Positions 1-9,007 of a stretch of 64,000 nucleotides of DNA are shown here, one piece after another. Position 1 is the stretch's first letter; each line of letters opens with the position of its first letter. The translations under genes were made by a program, and so were the position numbers. The notes beneath the pieces are model-generated. The model saw only the letters and a list, made by a program, of their open reading frames with translations, had not been told where the DNA came from and did not search any database. The DNA is from Leucobacter chromiireducens subsp. solipictus (GTDB taxonomy: Bacteria > Actinomycetota > Actinomycetes > Actinomycetales > Microbacteriaceae), in contig NZ_QYAC01000002.1 of the NCBI RefSeq assembly GCF_016758195.1, positions 434,001 to 498,000 of the forward strand, read 5' to 3'.

Positions 1-1575
1 AGGCGGCGGGTCCGCGGAGACGATCGGGATCGCCGCGGTGGGGAGGTCTGGGTGCCTCGGGAGCGGGGCACGGCGGGTGCTGGTGAGCGCCGTGCCGCTC
101 ATGGGGTGATAGCGCGCGTCGGTGAGCGCGGAGATCACGTGATCGGCGCGCAGCCGAGACCGCAGAATGACGGTGCCCGAATGCGTGAGGGGGGTCGGCG
201 CCTGCCGGGTGAGCTGGAGATGCTGCAGCGAACGGTCCACGAGGAGCGTCTCAGCGAGATCCGGGCGCCCGACCGTGATCCGGGTGCGCCCGTCATCGTC
301 GTCGACCTCGTCGACCACGAGATCCCCGAGACGCTGCGCCCGCGTGGCGAGCACATACTCGAGCGGCTGCGGGATCCCGGTGAGTGAGATCCGTGCGAAG
401 AGTTCGCGGGCGGCGTCGGGGGAGACCCCCTGCTCGATCCCCTCGGCGATGCTTCCGTCGGTGATCCGCCGGGTGGAGGCCACGCCGATCTGCTCGGCGC
501 GCGAGATCGCACTCAAGATCGCTTCGTCGCGGGGGTCGAGCGGGCCCGGCACCACCACAGAGAGATCGGGCTGGACGTAGACGCCGGGCGCCTGTCCCGG
601 GGTCTGCTCGGCGATGAGGCTGCGTGCGGTCGCGAGCTCGCCCGCCCCGAGTGCTGCGGCCGGGGTGCTGAGCCGGCCGCCCACGGTCAGTCCGAGCTGC
701 TCGGCCACGGCAACGAAGGCCGCTGCCGCCTCGACCTCGGCCTCGGGGAGAAGCGGGAAAAAATGAGGGATCGCCGCGGCGCCGGCCGCGAGATCGTTCG
801 GCGTGGCGCGCAGTACGGCGCGCAACGAGGGGGGCGTCGCCCGCATAACAGCCTCACCCAGCACACGCCAGCGCTCGCGGTTATCGCTCGCCAGCCAGGT
901 CGCGGCCGCATCGCCGACAACGAGCAGATGATCGTCGCGCCGGGGCACGGTCAGGCCGGCATGTCCGAGCGCGGTCAGGATGCGCGACACCGAGGTCACG
1001 TCGATGCTCGTCGCATCGGCGAGAGCGCGGAGGGATACGACCGCGACGGTGCCGTTGCGGTTGAGCTTGCCCGGGCGCAGGGCGAGGACGCGGAGGCACT
1101 CGGCGGCCTGCCCCACCGCGGTGAATGCTGGCGAGTACCAGGTATCCGTGTCGCGCGGGGACGCTGCCGGGTCCGCCGCCGGACCGCCACCGGGACGGTC
1201 GGCTTCCTCGGCCATGAGCGCGGCAGGGGCGAGCCCCGCAGCGGCGAGCGTCTCGCTCACGACCGCGGTGACCTCGGGCAGCGCGGCGGGGGCACCGCCA
1301 TCGGTGCCGACGAGACCGCGCGCGGAGAGCGTGGCCACGGTCGCCGCATCGGCGGTGCCGGGCCGCTCCGCGAGGAGTAGGAGCGCGCGGAGCGCCGCGC
1401 GGTCGAGCGGCAGGATGGCGCGGGTGATGGAGTCGCTGCGGAGCAGATCCGTTGCGAGCCCGATCGGATCGGTGATGCTCGCCGCCGCCTGGGGGCGGCG
1501 CTGCGCGACCACACCGCGCAGCGCACTCCGATCCATCTCGGCGATGGCGGAGGCGAGCGCGAGTGTGCCGCTCAT
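1..1575 (-). CDS. Helicase-associated domain protein, C-terminus cut by window edge
   Basis: An open frame runs leftwards from an ATG at 1575 without a stop to base 1, so about 525 codons are visible and the 3' end lies outside. The N-terminus begins MSGTLALASAIAEMDRSALR and the protein is Ala/Arg/Leu rich with winged-helix-like stretches. Its style matches the actinobacterial helicase-conserved-C-terminal/XPB-associated family usually encoded beside an XPB-type DNA repair helicase; that partner would lie left of the window, which I cannot see. No Walker motifs are visible, so it is not a complete helicase by itself. Family placement is from remembered sequence style, moderate certainty; DNA-repair role is inference. 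Confidence 0.7.
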   Translation of the reverse strand, partial: MSGTLALASAIAEMDRSALRGVVAQRRPQAAASITDPIGLATDLLRSDSITRAILPLDRAALRALLLLAERPGTADAATVATLSARGLVGTDGGAPAALPEVTAVVSETLAAAGLAPAALMAEEADRPGGGPAADPAASPRDTDTWYSPAFTAVGQAAECLRVLALRPGKLNRNGTVAVVSLRALADATSIDVTSVSRILTALGHAGLTVPRRDDHLLVVGDAAATWLASDNRERWRVLGEAVMRATPPSLRAVLRATPNDLAAGAAAIPHFFPLLPEAEVEAAAAFVAVAEQLGLTVGGRLSTPAAALGAGELATARSLIAEQTPGQAPGVYVQPDLSVVVPGPLDPRDEAILSAISRAEQIGVASTRRITDGSIAEGIEQGVSPDAARELFARISLTGIPQPLEYVLATRAQRLGDLVVDEVDDDDGRTRITVGRPDLAETLLVDRSLQHLQLTRQAPTPLTHSGTVILRSRLRADHVISALTDARYHPMSGTALTSTRRAPLPRHPDLPTAAIPIVSADPPP

Positions 1576-1588
1576 CGTGACGGCCGCT

Positions 1589-1855
1589 CTACTTCCCGTT
1601 ATTCCGTCGGAACTCGCGCCGACGGCGGGCCTGCGTCAGGATCAGGAGCAAGATCAGGAGGACGAACCCGATCGGCAATCCGATCAGCGAGACGCCGTAG
1701 ACGAAAGGCCAGAGCCCCTCTGCCATGGCCTGGCGGTCGTTCATTCCCACGATGAGGGTGGCAAAGAACGAGAGCAGCGCGACCGCGATGATCGAGAGCG
1801 AACTGATCGCGAGGATCCGCTCCAGAAGTGATGGGGTGCTGGGTTCTGTGGACAT
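1589..1855 (-). CDS. Small two-TM membrane protein of unknown function
   Basis: 88 residues starting MSTEPSTPSLLERI. Two hydrophobic helices are visible (about residues 15-37 and 50-73) followed by a basic tail rich in Arg (QARRRREFRR), giving a likely cytoplasmic C-terminus. I prefer the ATG at 1855 to an ATG three codons upstream because a TAAAAT -10 box (1863-1868, minus strand) sits seven bases before it, the spacing of a leaderless transcript. It ends 13 bases before the helicase-associated gene and probably shares its transcript. Similar short proteins are common in Microbacteriaceae; no function can be assigned. Confidence 0.75.
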   Translation of the reverse strand: MSTEPSTPSLLERILAISSLSIIAVALLSFFATLIVGMNDRQAMAEGLWPFVYGVSLIGLPIGFVLLILLLILTQARRRREFRRNNGK

Positions 1856-1993
1856 CCGCTCCATTTTAGCGCCTTCTGCCTCTCAGTGGGTGGAAGATCG
1901 GGCACTACACTGGTGAGGATATGCGGGTGCGGCAGGCTGCACCGAAGCGCGGTGGGCTGGGTGCGCACCCGCCGAGACGGAAAGGGACGAGGC

Positions 1994-2371
1994 ATGCCGA
2001 ACGGCAAGGTCAGGTTCTACGACGAAGACAAAGGCTTTGGCTTCATTCAGGGCGAAGACGGCGCGCAGGTGTACCTGCACGCGTCGGTGCTTCCTGACGG
2101 CGTCGAGGTGCAGGCGGGCACACGCGTGGAGTACAGCGTGGCGGACGGTCGCCGCGGGCCGCAGGCGTTGTCGGTGCGCGTCCTTGACGCCCCCAAAGCG
2201 GCCAAGCGCAACCGGAAGTCTGCCGACGAGATGGCGATCATCATCGAGGATCTGGTGAAGCTGCTTGACGGGCTGGGGGGACGGCTGAAGAACGGGCAGT
2301 ACCCCGAGCGCGCGCAGTCCCGGCAGGTGGCGGCGATGTTGCGCCGAGTGGCGGATGACTTCGATGCCTGA
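1994..2371 (+). CDS. Cold-shock-domain protein with C-terminal extension
   Basis: 125 residues. The first ~65 form a cold-shock domain: GKVRFYDEDKGFGFI contains the RNP1-like KGFGFI motif, and VYLHASVL corresponds to RNP2. A further ~60-residue charged helical extension is unlike the ~67-residue classical CspA and resembles the longer actinobacterial family that pairs with DUF3027. The start at 1994 is chosen because AGGGACGAGG lies just upstream and the domain begins immediately. Likely a single-strand RNA/DNA chaperone in the cytoplasm. The stop overlaps the next gene by 17 bases, so the two are translationally coupled. Confidence 0.9.
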   Translation: MPNGKVRFYDEDKGFGFIQGEDGAQVYLHASVLPDGVEVQAGTRVEYSVADGRRGPQALSVRVLDAPKAAKRNRKSADEMAIIIEDLVKLLDGLGGRLKNGQYPERAQSRQVAAMLRRVADDFDA

Positions 2372-2987
2372 GGATGTGAACGTGCCGACGCACGACGAAC
2401 TCGGCGCTGATCCCGTGCTGCTCGCGGCCCGGGATCAGGCGCGCGCCGCGCTTGAAGAGATCACCCCGGCCGACACCATCGGTGCCGAGGACGGGCATGA
2501 GGTCCACGAGGCCCACGTGCTCACCCTGTTGTTTGAGTGCCGGCTTCCGGGCTACCCCGGGTGGCGGTGGGCCGCGACGCTCGCACGCGTCGATGAGACC
2601 GCCGCGGTGACCGTCCTCGAGGTTGAACTGCTGCCCGGGCCGGGGGCCGTGACGGCACCGGAGTGGGTGCCGTGGTCCGAGCGCCTCGCGCAGTATCGGG
2701 AAACGCAGGCGCGTCAGGCGCAAGAAGACAGCGCGGCGGACGCCGCGGCGGCTGCGGAGCTCGGCGATGAGGACGACGACGAGCTGATGGACAACGACTA
2801 CAACGATTTCGACGATGAGCTCGACGGCGTTGACATCGATGAGCTCAGTGCCCACGATGACGACGATGTGGACGAGGATTCGGACGAGGATCGCACCGAT
2901 GAGTCCGACGAGACGGAACTCTTCGACGACGATCCCGACGACCTCGATGATGACACGGACGACGAAGACGGCGACGACCGCCAGTAG
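2355..2987 (+). CDS. DUF3027 family protein with long acidic tail
   Basis: 210 residues, starting within the end of the cold-shock gene. Residues 10-115 form a compact domain (EVHEAHVLTLLFECRLPGYP, then the Trp-containing GWRWAATLARVDE) that I recognise as DUF3027, a family regularly found next to this type of cold-shock gene. From about residue 125 to the end the protein is almost entirely Asp/Glu (DEDDDELMDN and similar), presumably disordered. An ATG at 2364 is an alternative start. Function unknown; pairing with a nucleic-acid chaperone suggests a role in RNA metabolism, which is inference. Confidence 0.85.
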   Translation: MTSMPEDVNVPTHDELGADPVLLAARDQARAALEEITPADTIGAEDGHEVHEAHVLTLLFECRLPGYPGWRWAATLARVDETAAVTVLEVELLPGPGAVTAPEWVPWSERLAQYRETQARQAQEDSAADAAAAAELGDEDDDELMDNDYNDFDDELDGVDIDELSAHDDDDVDEDSDEDRTDESDETELFDDDPDDLDDDTDDEDGDDRQ

Positions 2988-2994
2988 TCACACC

Positions 2995-3033
2995 AACACC
3001 AACGGCCCGGACTCCGGGCCGTTGGTGTTTTTC
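2995..3033 (+). terminator. Intrinsic terminator after cold-shock/DUF3027 operon
   Basis: Inverted repeat with 17-base arms at 2995-3011 and 3013-3029 (core AACGGCCCGGA / TCCGGGCCGTT; a real loop would use the central GGACTCC), followed by a run of T. It lies directly after the DUF3027 stop. Confidence 0.9.
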
Positions 3034-3184
3034 TGTGCGTACCCATTTGGGGACACAAGATACGTAGTTTTCCCGGATCCCACCTCCACACCGGATTCAT
3101 AGCCTATTCCCGGGGCGGGGAACGTACACGGAATCTCAGCTGATTGCCGTGCGTCCCCGCGATTTTCTGGGGATGGGGAACGCA

Positions 3185-6100
3185 ATGAGGCACGCGGAAT
3201 TTCGCGACCGCAGACTGCATCAGCGCAGTCGAAGAGCACTGGGGGGACCGCGCGTGAGCGTGCCCGCCGCCACAGCGGTGCTCGCGATGGGACTCTTCGG
3301 CGCGGTGCCCGCGTGGGCGGCACCGGCCACCGCGCCGGGTGACGCGGGGACGCCCGCGCCGGCCGGACTGAGCTGGCGTGCCGAGGATGCCACGAGCACC
3401 CTGCAGGCGGGACTCTCGTTCGAGGTGCGGGCCGCACAGGACGCCACCTCCGCGGCGACCGGGCTCCCGCCCGTGACCGCGCGTATCGTGGACAACGGGG
3501 GACAGCCGGGCGATGCAGGTATCGATCTGGACCCGACTCCCGGAGCCTTCGCCGTTGACACGCTGGTGGATCAGAACGATCCAGCTCGAAGCCACACGAT
3601 TACGCCGGGCGAGACGCTGCAGCTCCGGGTCGTAGCGACGTCCGAGGGACCCGCGGCCGACTCGGCGTGGCAGAGCGTTGTTGCGCCAGCAACGAGCGAC
3701 GACGCGGTTCCCGTGGTCACGATTGACCCGGCCGCCGTGGCCCCCGAGGTCCCCGAACAGCCCGGCGTGCCCGCAGAGCCCGCAGCGCCTGTCGACCCCG
3801 CAGCGCCGGCTCCCGAGGAAGATCCCGCTCCCGAGGTCAACCCGGCCCCCGAAGCTCCGACGATTCCCGAGACCACGGCACCGCCCGCCGCGAAGCCGAG
3901 CCCGCAGCGCGCGGACGTGGCGGCCCGTGCGACGCCGACCGCGCGGATCATCGTCAAGACCGGCGGCGACCGGACCGGGACGACCGGCGTCACGCCGCTG
4001 GCCGGGGTGACGCTGCTGCTCAAGAACGACAACGGGAGCTGGTTTACTCCCGCGCCGACAGCCACGAGGCCCGACGGGGTGAGCGGCGATGGCGCCGGCT
4101 GGGCACGCTGCGTCTCCGACTCAAATGGCGAGTGCATCTTCGAGGTGCCGGACACGGAACGCAACGGCGCGAACCGGGACAAGCGGCTCTGGGTGGTACC
4201 CGCCGCGAGCAGCGCGCCGAGCGGCTGGTTCGCGAACGCGTCGCTGCGCACCGGCGGTGCCAGCGGCGGCACCGCAACCACGTATCAGTTCCGGCTGGGC
4301 AGCCAACTCCGTGCCGACGCGACCTACCGCTCCGGCCAGGACTTTATGACCGCGCCCGACAATTCCACGGAGACCTCCTCCGGGGGCACCTGGGCGGTGT
4401 CCCGGAATAACCCGCAGCTGCCGCAGAGCTGTGGCATCGACGTGGCCCTCGTGCTGGACCGCTCCGGTTCGGTGGGCACGTCAATGCCGAATCTCAAGGC
4501 GGCGGCCGACAACTTTGTGAACGCGCTCGTGGGGACCCAATCGCGCATGGCGCTGTTCTCCTTCGCCGGAAACTCGCCCGAGACCGGGGCTCCGAACTAC
4601 CCGGCGCTCACGCCCGTATCCACACAGGCGCAAGCCAACACGTTCAAGACCCGCTACGCGGGGCTCCAGCCCTCGGGCGGAACCAACTGGGACCGCGGGA
4701 TCGGGGTGGCGGCGGAGGCCTCCGCCACGAACCCCACGCCCTACGACGTGACCGTGGTGATCACGGACGGCAACCCCACGTTCTATGGGCCGGGCACCTC
4801 CGGCCCCGGCAGCAGCACCCGGCTCATCGAGACGGAGAACGGCGTCTTCTCCGCGAACGCGTTGAAAGCGACAGGTTCCCGGATCATCGCCTTCGGTGTG
4901 GGCAGCGGCGTCACCGACGCGAATAGCGCGCTCAACCTCAGCGCAATCTCGGGCCCGACGAAGGGCAGCGACTACTATCAGACCTCCAACTATGAGGCTG
5001 CGGGGCAGGCGCTCCGTGCGCTCGCGCTCGGCAACTGCGCCGGGCAGCTCACGGTCACCAAGATGATCGTCCCGGACTCGGCACCGGCCGGATCCATCGC
5101 CGGCGCCCAGCCGGCAGGTGCCGGCTGGGAGTTCACAGTCGCGAACCCCGGATCCGGGGCGACCCTGCCGAACCCGCCCGTGCGGACCACGGAGGACGAC
5201 GGTACCGGGACGATCGCCTTCCCGTTCACCTTCACGCCGACGACCCGCAGCGCCGAGGTCACCGTGACCGAGACCCAACAGCCCGGGTACACCCTGCAGC
5301 CCGTGAACGGGCAGAACGCGGTGTGCACCAACCTGAACACTGGGACGCGAACGGTACCGAGCGGAAACCCCACGAACGGGGTGCGCGTGGCAGTCCCCAA
5401 CGGGGAAACGATCAACTGCATCGTGTACAACCGGGCCCCGAGCCGGGCGGCGACCGTGCAGGTCGATAAGGTCTGGAAGATCCAGGACGCCTCGGGCACG
5501 AATCTGGGAACGTACCGCCAGCCGGGTGACGAGTCCGAGCTCCCCGCGGGGCTGAGCGGCCAGCTTTCGCTGAGCGGGCCCGGCGCGGCAGGATCGACGC
5601 CGCAGGACTGGGGCACGCCGCGCGCCGGGTACACGACCGGAGCAACCGTCGGGATCGATGAGCGGGTCACGATCGATGCCGCGCTCGTGCCCGGGTGCAC
5701 CCTGACCTCGAACACGCTGACGAAGCGCGGTGCGGCGAGCGCCGCGGACCCGCTGCCCGCTTCGGCGACGCTCACGCCGGGGGCCAACACCTTCGAGATC
5801 ACGAACGTCGTGACCTGCGTCTCGCAGCTCACCCTGCTGAAGACCGTCGAAGATGGAACGGCGAGCCCAGCGAACTGGAAGCTCACCGCGGACCCGGGTC
5901 AGGGCGGCACCCCGTTCACCGTGTCCGGTGCCACGACCCGATCCGCAGCCAACACGTTCGGCGTCACCCCGGACCAGGGCTACGCGCTGTCCGAGGCCGC
6001 GAGCGATCCGAGCGCACCACTGTCCTACCTGCTGAACCGCGTCGAACGGTGCGAACCGCAGCCGGGGAACCCCGGTGCCTGCACCTGGGTGGCGATCGAC

Positions 6101-6304
6101 GAAAGCGCGCCCGTCACGGTCGGGCTCGGGCAGCACGGAATCTACCGCTTTGTGAATCGCCCGGCACCCGCCCTCCAGGTTCCGCTGACCGGCGGCCTCA
6201 GCTCCGACGCGCTCGGCATCGCCGGCGCGAGCCTCGCGGCTCTCGCGCTGCTCGTCGGCGGCCTGAGCTGGTCGCGCCGCCGCCGCGCCGAAACGAGCGC
6301 CTGA
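3185..6304 (+). CDS. VWA-domain pilus tip adhesin with SpaA-like domains and VPLTG sorting signal
   Basis: 1039 residues. Order seen: basic N-terminus and signal peptide ending near VPAWAAP (about residue 45), a Pro/Ala/Glu-rich linker (around 185-240), a carboxypeptidase-regulatory-like stretch, then a von Willebrand A domain (about 415-610) with MIDAS elements DRSGS (~425), Thr in GGTNWD (~499) and Asp in VVITDGN (~527). Three prealbumin/SpaA-like domains start near 620, 758 and 882. The C-terminus has VPLTGG at 999, a TM helix and an RRRR tail, a sortase signal with Val in place of Leu. ATG at 3185 is preferred because GGGGAA precedes it; a GTG at 3149 is possible. Predicted tip adhesin of the pilus built by the next two genes; ligand unknown. 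Confidence 0.88.
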   Translation: MRHAEFRDRRLHQRSRRALGGPRVSVPAATAVLAMGLFGAVPAWAAPATAPGDAGTPAPAGLSWRAEDATSTLQAGLSFEVRAAQDATSAATGLPPVTARIVDNGGQPGDAGIDLDPTPGAFAVDTLVDQNDPARSHTITPGETLQLRVVATSEGPAADSAWQSVVAPATSDDAVPVVTIDPAAVAPEVPEQPGVPAEPAAPVDPAAPAPEEDPAPEVNPAPEAPTIPETTAPPAAKPSPQRADVAARATPTARIIVKTGGDRTGTTGVTPLAGVTLLLKNDNGSWFTPAPTATRPDGVSGDGAGWARCVSDSNGECIFEVPDTERNGANRDKRLWVVPAASSAPSGWFANASLRTGGASGGTATTYQFRLGSQLRADATYRSGQDFMTAPDNSTETSSGGTWAVSRNNPQLPQSCGIDVALVLDRSGSVGTSMPNLKAAADNFVNALVGTQSRMALFSFAGNSPETGAPNYPALTPVSTQAQANTFKTRYAGLQPSGGTNWDRGIGVAAEASATNPTPYDVTVVITDGNPTFYGPGTSGPGSSTRLIETENGVFSANALKATGSRIIAFGVGSGVTDANSALNLSAISGPTKGSDYYQTSNYEAAGQALRALALGNCAGQLTVTKMIVPDSAPAGSIAGAQPAGAGWEFTVANPGSGATLPNPPVRTTEDDGTGTIAFPFTFTPTTRSAEVTVTETQQPGYTLQPVNGQNAVCTNLNTGTRTVPSGNPTNGVRVAVPNGETINCIVYNRAPSRAATVQVDKVWKIQDASGTNLGTYRQPGDESELPAGLSGQLSLSGPGAAGSTPQDWGTPRAGYTTGATVGIDERVTIDAALVPGCTLTSNTLTKRGAASAADPLPASATLTPGANTFEITNVVTCVSQLTLLKTVEDGTASPANWKLTADPGQGGTPFTVSGATTRSAANTFGVTPDQGYALSEAASDPSAPLSYLLNRVERCEPQPGNPGACTWVAIDESAPVTVGLGQHGIYRFVNRPAPALQVPLTGGLSSDALGIAGASLAALALLVGGLSWSRRRRAETSA

Positions 6305-6405
6305 TGCGCGCCCCACTGACCCGGAGACTCGCCCCGCGCGCGCGTCTCCTGCCGTTCCGAAACCCGGAACGCGCCACCACGCACCACCAAGAGAGGACCC
6401 CCACC

Positions 6406-7935
6406 ATGAGTCACACCGGATACGGGAGAAGCCCCAAGCGCGTTATCGGCGCGCTTGCGGCGGCAGCCATCGCACTGCTCGGTGCTGTCGCCGCGAGCTC
6501 GCCGGCCATGGCCGCGCCGAGCTTCGGCGGGATCGACCCTGACGCCTCAGGCTCGATCATCGTCCACAAGCACGAGCACCAGAGTGGCACGAGCCCGGTC
6601 ACCCAGAATCCGGACGGATCCGGCCCCGCGATCCCCAGCCCGGGGATCAAGGACGTACAGTTCACCGCCGCCCCGCTCCTCAAGGACGGTCAGCCGGTGG
6701 ACCTGAGCGACCCCGCTGCCTGGGACGCGCTGGAAGATCTGCAGCCCGGCGCCGAGTGCACCGCGCCGGCCGGGTACACGCTGGGCACCGCGCTGCCGAC
6801 CGTCACGACCGACGCCAACGGCGAGGCCACGATCCCCGCCACCGTCGGCGTCTACGTGGTCTGCGAGACCGCCGCGCCCGCGACGGTGGTGGACCGTGCG
6901 GCCCCCTTCATCGTGACGATCCCGTACCCGTATGAGGACGGCTGGCTGTACGACGTCAACGTGTACCCGAAGAACGGCATCACGGGCATCACGAAGACCG
7001 TGAACACCCCGACCGGGCTCGGCCTCGGCAGCATCGTCGAGTTCCCCGTGAGCGCGCAGATCCCCGCGCTCGCCGCCGGGCGCAGCCTGACGAGCTTCAC
7101 CGTGTCGGACACGCTCGATCCTCGCCTCACCCCGACCGGTGCCTCGTTCGGCGTGCAGGGTGGCGTGAAGACCGTCACGGTGGACGGCACCGAGGTTCCC
7201 GCGGAGAACTACACCGTGTCCGTGACCGGACAGACCATCGACGTCTCCTTCACCGCGACGCCGGGCCTCCCATGGCTTGCCACCCGATCCGGCAAGAGTG
7301 TGGTGGTGACCTTCCAGGGCACCGTCACCTCGCTCGGCAACGGCTCGATCGTGAACGAGGCGACCAGCTTCGTGAACGATCCGGATCGGAACAACGGCAT
7401 CACCTCGAACCCCGTCACCACCAACTGGGGCGACGTGCTCATCGAGAAGGTGAACGCCCGGACCCCTGGCGATACGCTCGCCGGCGCAAAATTCGAGGTG
7501 TACGCCGCGGCTGAGCCCTACGCCGCTGACTGCTCGGCGGCGACGCCGACCGGCGCTGCGATTGCGGTCTCGGGTGAGACGGTGTTCACCACCGGTGCCA
7601 ACGGCCGCGTCACCATCGCGGGCCTCTTCGTGAGCGACAGCAGCAACGCGCCGGAGAACGCCGCGCAGCGCTGCTACGTGCTGAAGGAGACCGCGGCACC
7701 CGCGGGCTACGTCACGCCGACCGGCGATGCCGCCTTCACCCCGGTCGCGGTCAAGACCGGCGTCTCGGCTGAGCTGGACGTCACGGTCAAGAACGTTCAG
7801 CAGAACGTGCCCGGCCTGCCGCTGACCGGCTCCTCCGGGGCCCTGATGCTCTCCGTCGCGGGCGGCGCACTGCTCATCGCAGCCGCGGGCACCGCGATTC
7901 TGCTCTCTCGCCGCCGCACGGCCGGCGCAGAGTAA
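6406..7935 (+). CDS. LPXTG-anchored major (backbone) pilin, SpaA/FimA type
   Basis: 509 residues. Signal peptide to about residue 38 (ends SSPAMAAP). WLYDVNVYPKNG carries the pilin motif, with Lys189 of YPKN the expected acceptor in sortase-made inter-subunit isopeptide bonds. CYVLKETAAPAGY is a classic E-box (Glu428). LPLTG at 471-475 is followed by a TM helix and RRR tail. GAGAGGA at 6391-6397 fixes the start. About 100 bases separate it from the tip gene and hold two short hairpins (GGAGAC/GTCTCC and GTTCC/GGAAC). Family membership is clear from motifs; it is the covalent polymer subunit of the pilus shaft. Confidence 0.95.
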   Translation: MSHTGYGRSPKRVIGALAAAAIALLGAVAASSPAMAAPSFGGIDPDASGSIIVHKHEHQSGTSPVTQNPDGSGPAIPSPGIKDVQFTAAPLLKDGQPVDLSDPAAWDALEDLQPGAECTAPAGYTLGTALPTVTTDANGEATIPATVGVYVVCETAAPATVVDRAAPFIVTIPYPYEDGWLYDVNVYPKNGITGITKTVNTPTGLGLGSIVEFPVSAQIPALAAGRSLTSFTVSDTLDPRLTPTGASFGVQGGVKTVTVDGTEVPAENYTVSVTGQTIDVSFTATPGLPWLATRSGKSVVVTFQGTVTSLGNGSIVNEATSFVNDPDRNNGITSNPVTTNWGDVLIEKVNARTPGDTLAGAKFEVYAAAEPYAADCSAATPTGAAIAVSGETVFTTGANGRVTIAGLFVSDSSNAPENAAQRCYVLKETAAPAGYVTPTGDAAFTPVAVKTGVSAELDVTVKNVQQNVPGLPLTGSSGALMLSVAGGALLIAAAGTAILLSRRRTAGAE

Positions 7936-8002
7936 CAGCTGGGTGGGTGAGTAGCGCGTCCCCCCGTAGCGCTCACCCATCCTCCACAAAAAGGGAGATA
8001 CG

Positions 8003-9007
8003 GTGACGAACTCACAGACCCTGGTCACGCCACCCCAGCCTGATCACGCGGCAGAACGTGCAGTCTCGGATCCGCCGTCTCCCGGGACACCGGGCTCGGC
8101 CCGCCGATGGCGGCGGCCGAGCCCGGTGGTCATCCTCGTCGCGCTCCTCGCCCTCGCGGGCGTGGTGCTGCTCCAGCTTCCCAGCATCGCCACCTGGTTC
8201 TCGCAGCGGGACTACTCCCAGGAGATCATGGGCCTGAACCGTGAAAGCTCAAGCGCGGATGAAGCACGGCGTCAGACGGCCCTTGCCGCAGCTCGGGCAT
8301 ACAACGAACAACTCACCGGGGCCGCAGTGGTCGCCGCGGGGCAGCGAATCCCGCAGGCCGTGGAAAGCTCGGCCGACGAGGAGTACACGCGGCTGCTGGC
8401 GGCCGACAGCACGGGCCTGATGGCGCGCATCAAGATCCCATCGATTGACGTCGACCTGCCGATCTACCACGGCACGAGCGACGACGTCCTCGAACAGGGT
8501 GTGGGGCACCTCGAGGGCACGGCATTGCCGGTCGGCGGCCCCACCACGCACACCGTGCTCACCGCGCACCGCGGCCTCGCGAAGGCCGCGCTCTTCGACA
8601 ACCTCGATCAGGTGCAGGAGGGGGACACCTTCACCGTGGAGACGTGGGGTGAGGTGCTCACCTACCGGGTGACCGAGACGCAGGTGGTGAAACCCGATGA
8701 GACGCAGTCGCTCTACCCCGTCCTGGGGGAGGACCTCGCGACCCTCGTGACCTGCACCCCGCTCGGGATCAACACCCACCGGATCCTGGTCACGGGGGAG
8801 CGGGTCACCCCGACGCCGATCGGCGATCTGAACGCCGCCGGGGAAGATCCGACCGTCCCCGGGTTCCCGTGGTGGGCCGTATGGTCCGCGCTCGCGCTGA
8901 CCGGGATCACCGGCTATGTCGTGGCGTCGTGCCGGGTGCGTACGCGCGCGAGCGATGCGGGCCGCGCGAAGCGGCGGCCCGCACACGCCGCGGGTGATCC
9001 GGCCTAG
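8003..9007 (+). CDS. Class C (pilin-polymerising) sortase
   Basis: 334 residues: basic N-terminus, TM helix (about 45-65), catalytic sortase domain, second TM near 290-310 and a basic tail, the topology of class C sortases. Catalytic residues are visible: His189 in LTAHRG, Cys251 in TLVTCTP, Arg260 in NTHRILV. LPIYHGTSDDVLEQGVGHL is a class C signature. I do not see the usual Asp-Pro-aromatic lid motif between residues 70 and 135. GTG start with AGGGAG just upstream (7993-7998). Gene order tip-backbone-sortase matches Actinomyces fimQ-fimP-srtC1 style loci. It should join pilin subunits through Lys189 of the backbone pilin. Confidence 0.93.
   Translation: MTNSQTLVTPPQPDHAAERAVSDPPSPGTPGSARRWRRPSPVVILVALLALAGVVLLQLPSIATWFSQRDYSQEIMGLNRESSSADEARRQTALAAARAYNEQLTGAAVVAAGQRIPQAVESSADEEYTRLLAADSTGLMARIKIPSIDVDLPIYHGTSDDVLEQGVGHLEGTALPVGGPTTHTVLTAHRGLAKAALFDNLDQVQEGDTFTVETWGEVLTYRVTETQVVKPDETQSLYPVLGEDLATLVTCTPLGINTHRILVTGERVTPTPIGDLNAAGEDPTVPGFPWWAVWSALALTGITGYVVASCRVRTRASDAGRAKRRPAHAAGDPA

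Noticed and set aside
4481-6316. 611-codon minus-strand frame opposite the tip adhesin
   Set aside because: Antisense artefact; the plus strand carries MIDAS, SpaA-like domains and sorting signal.
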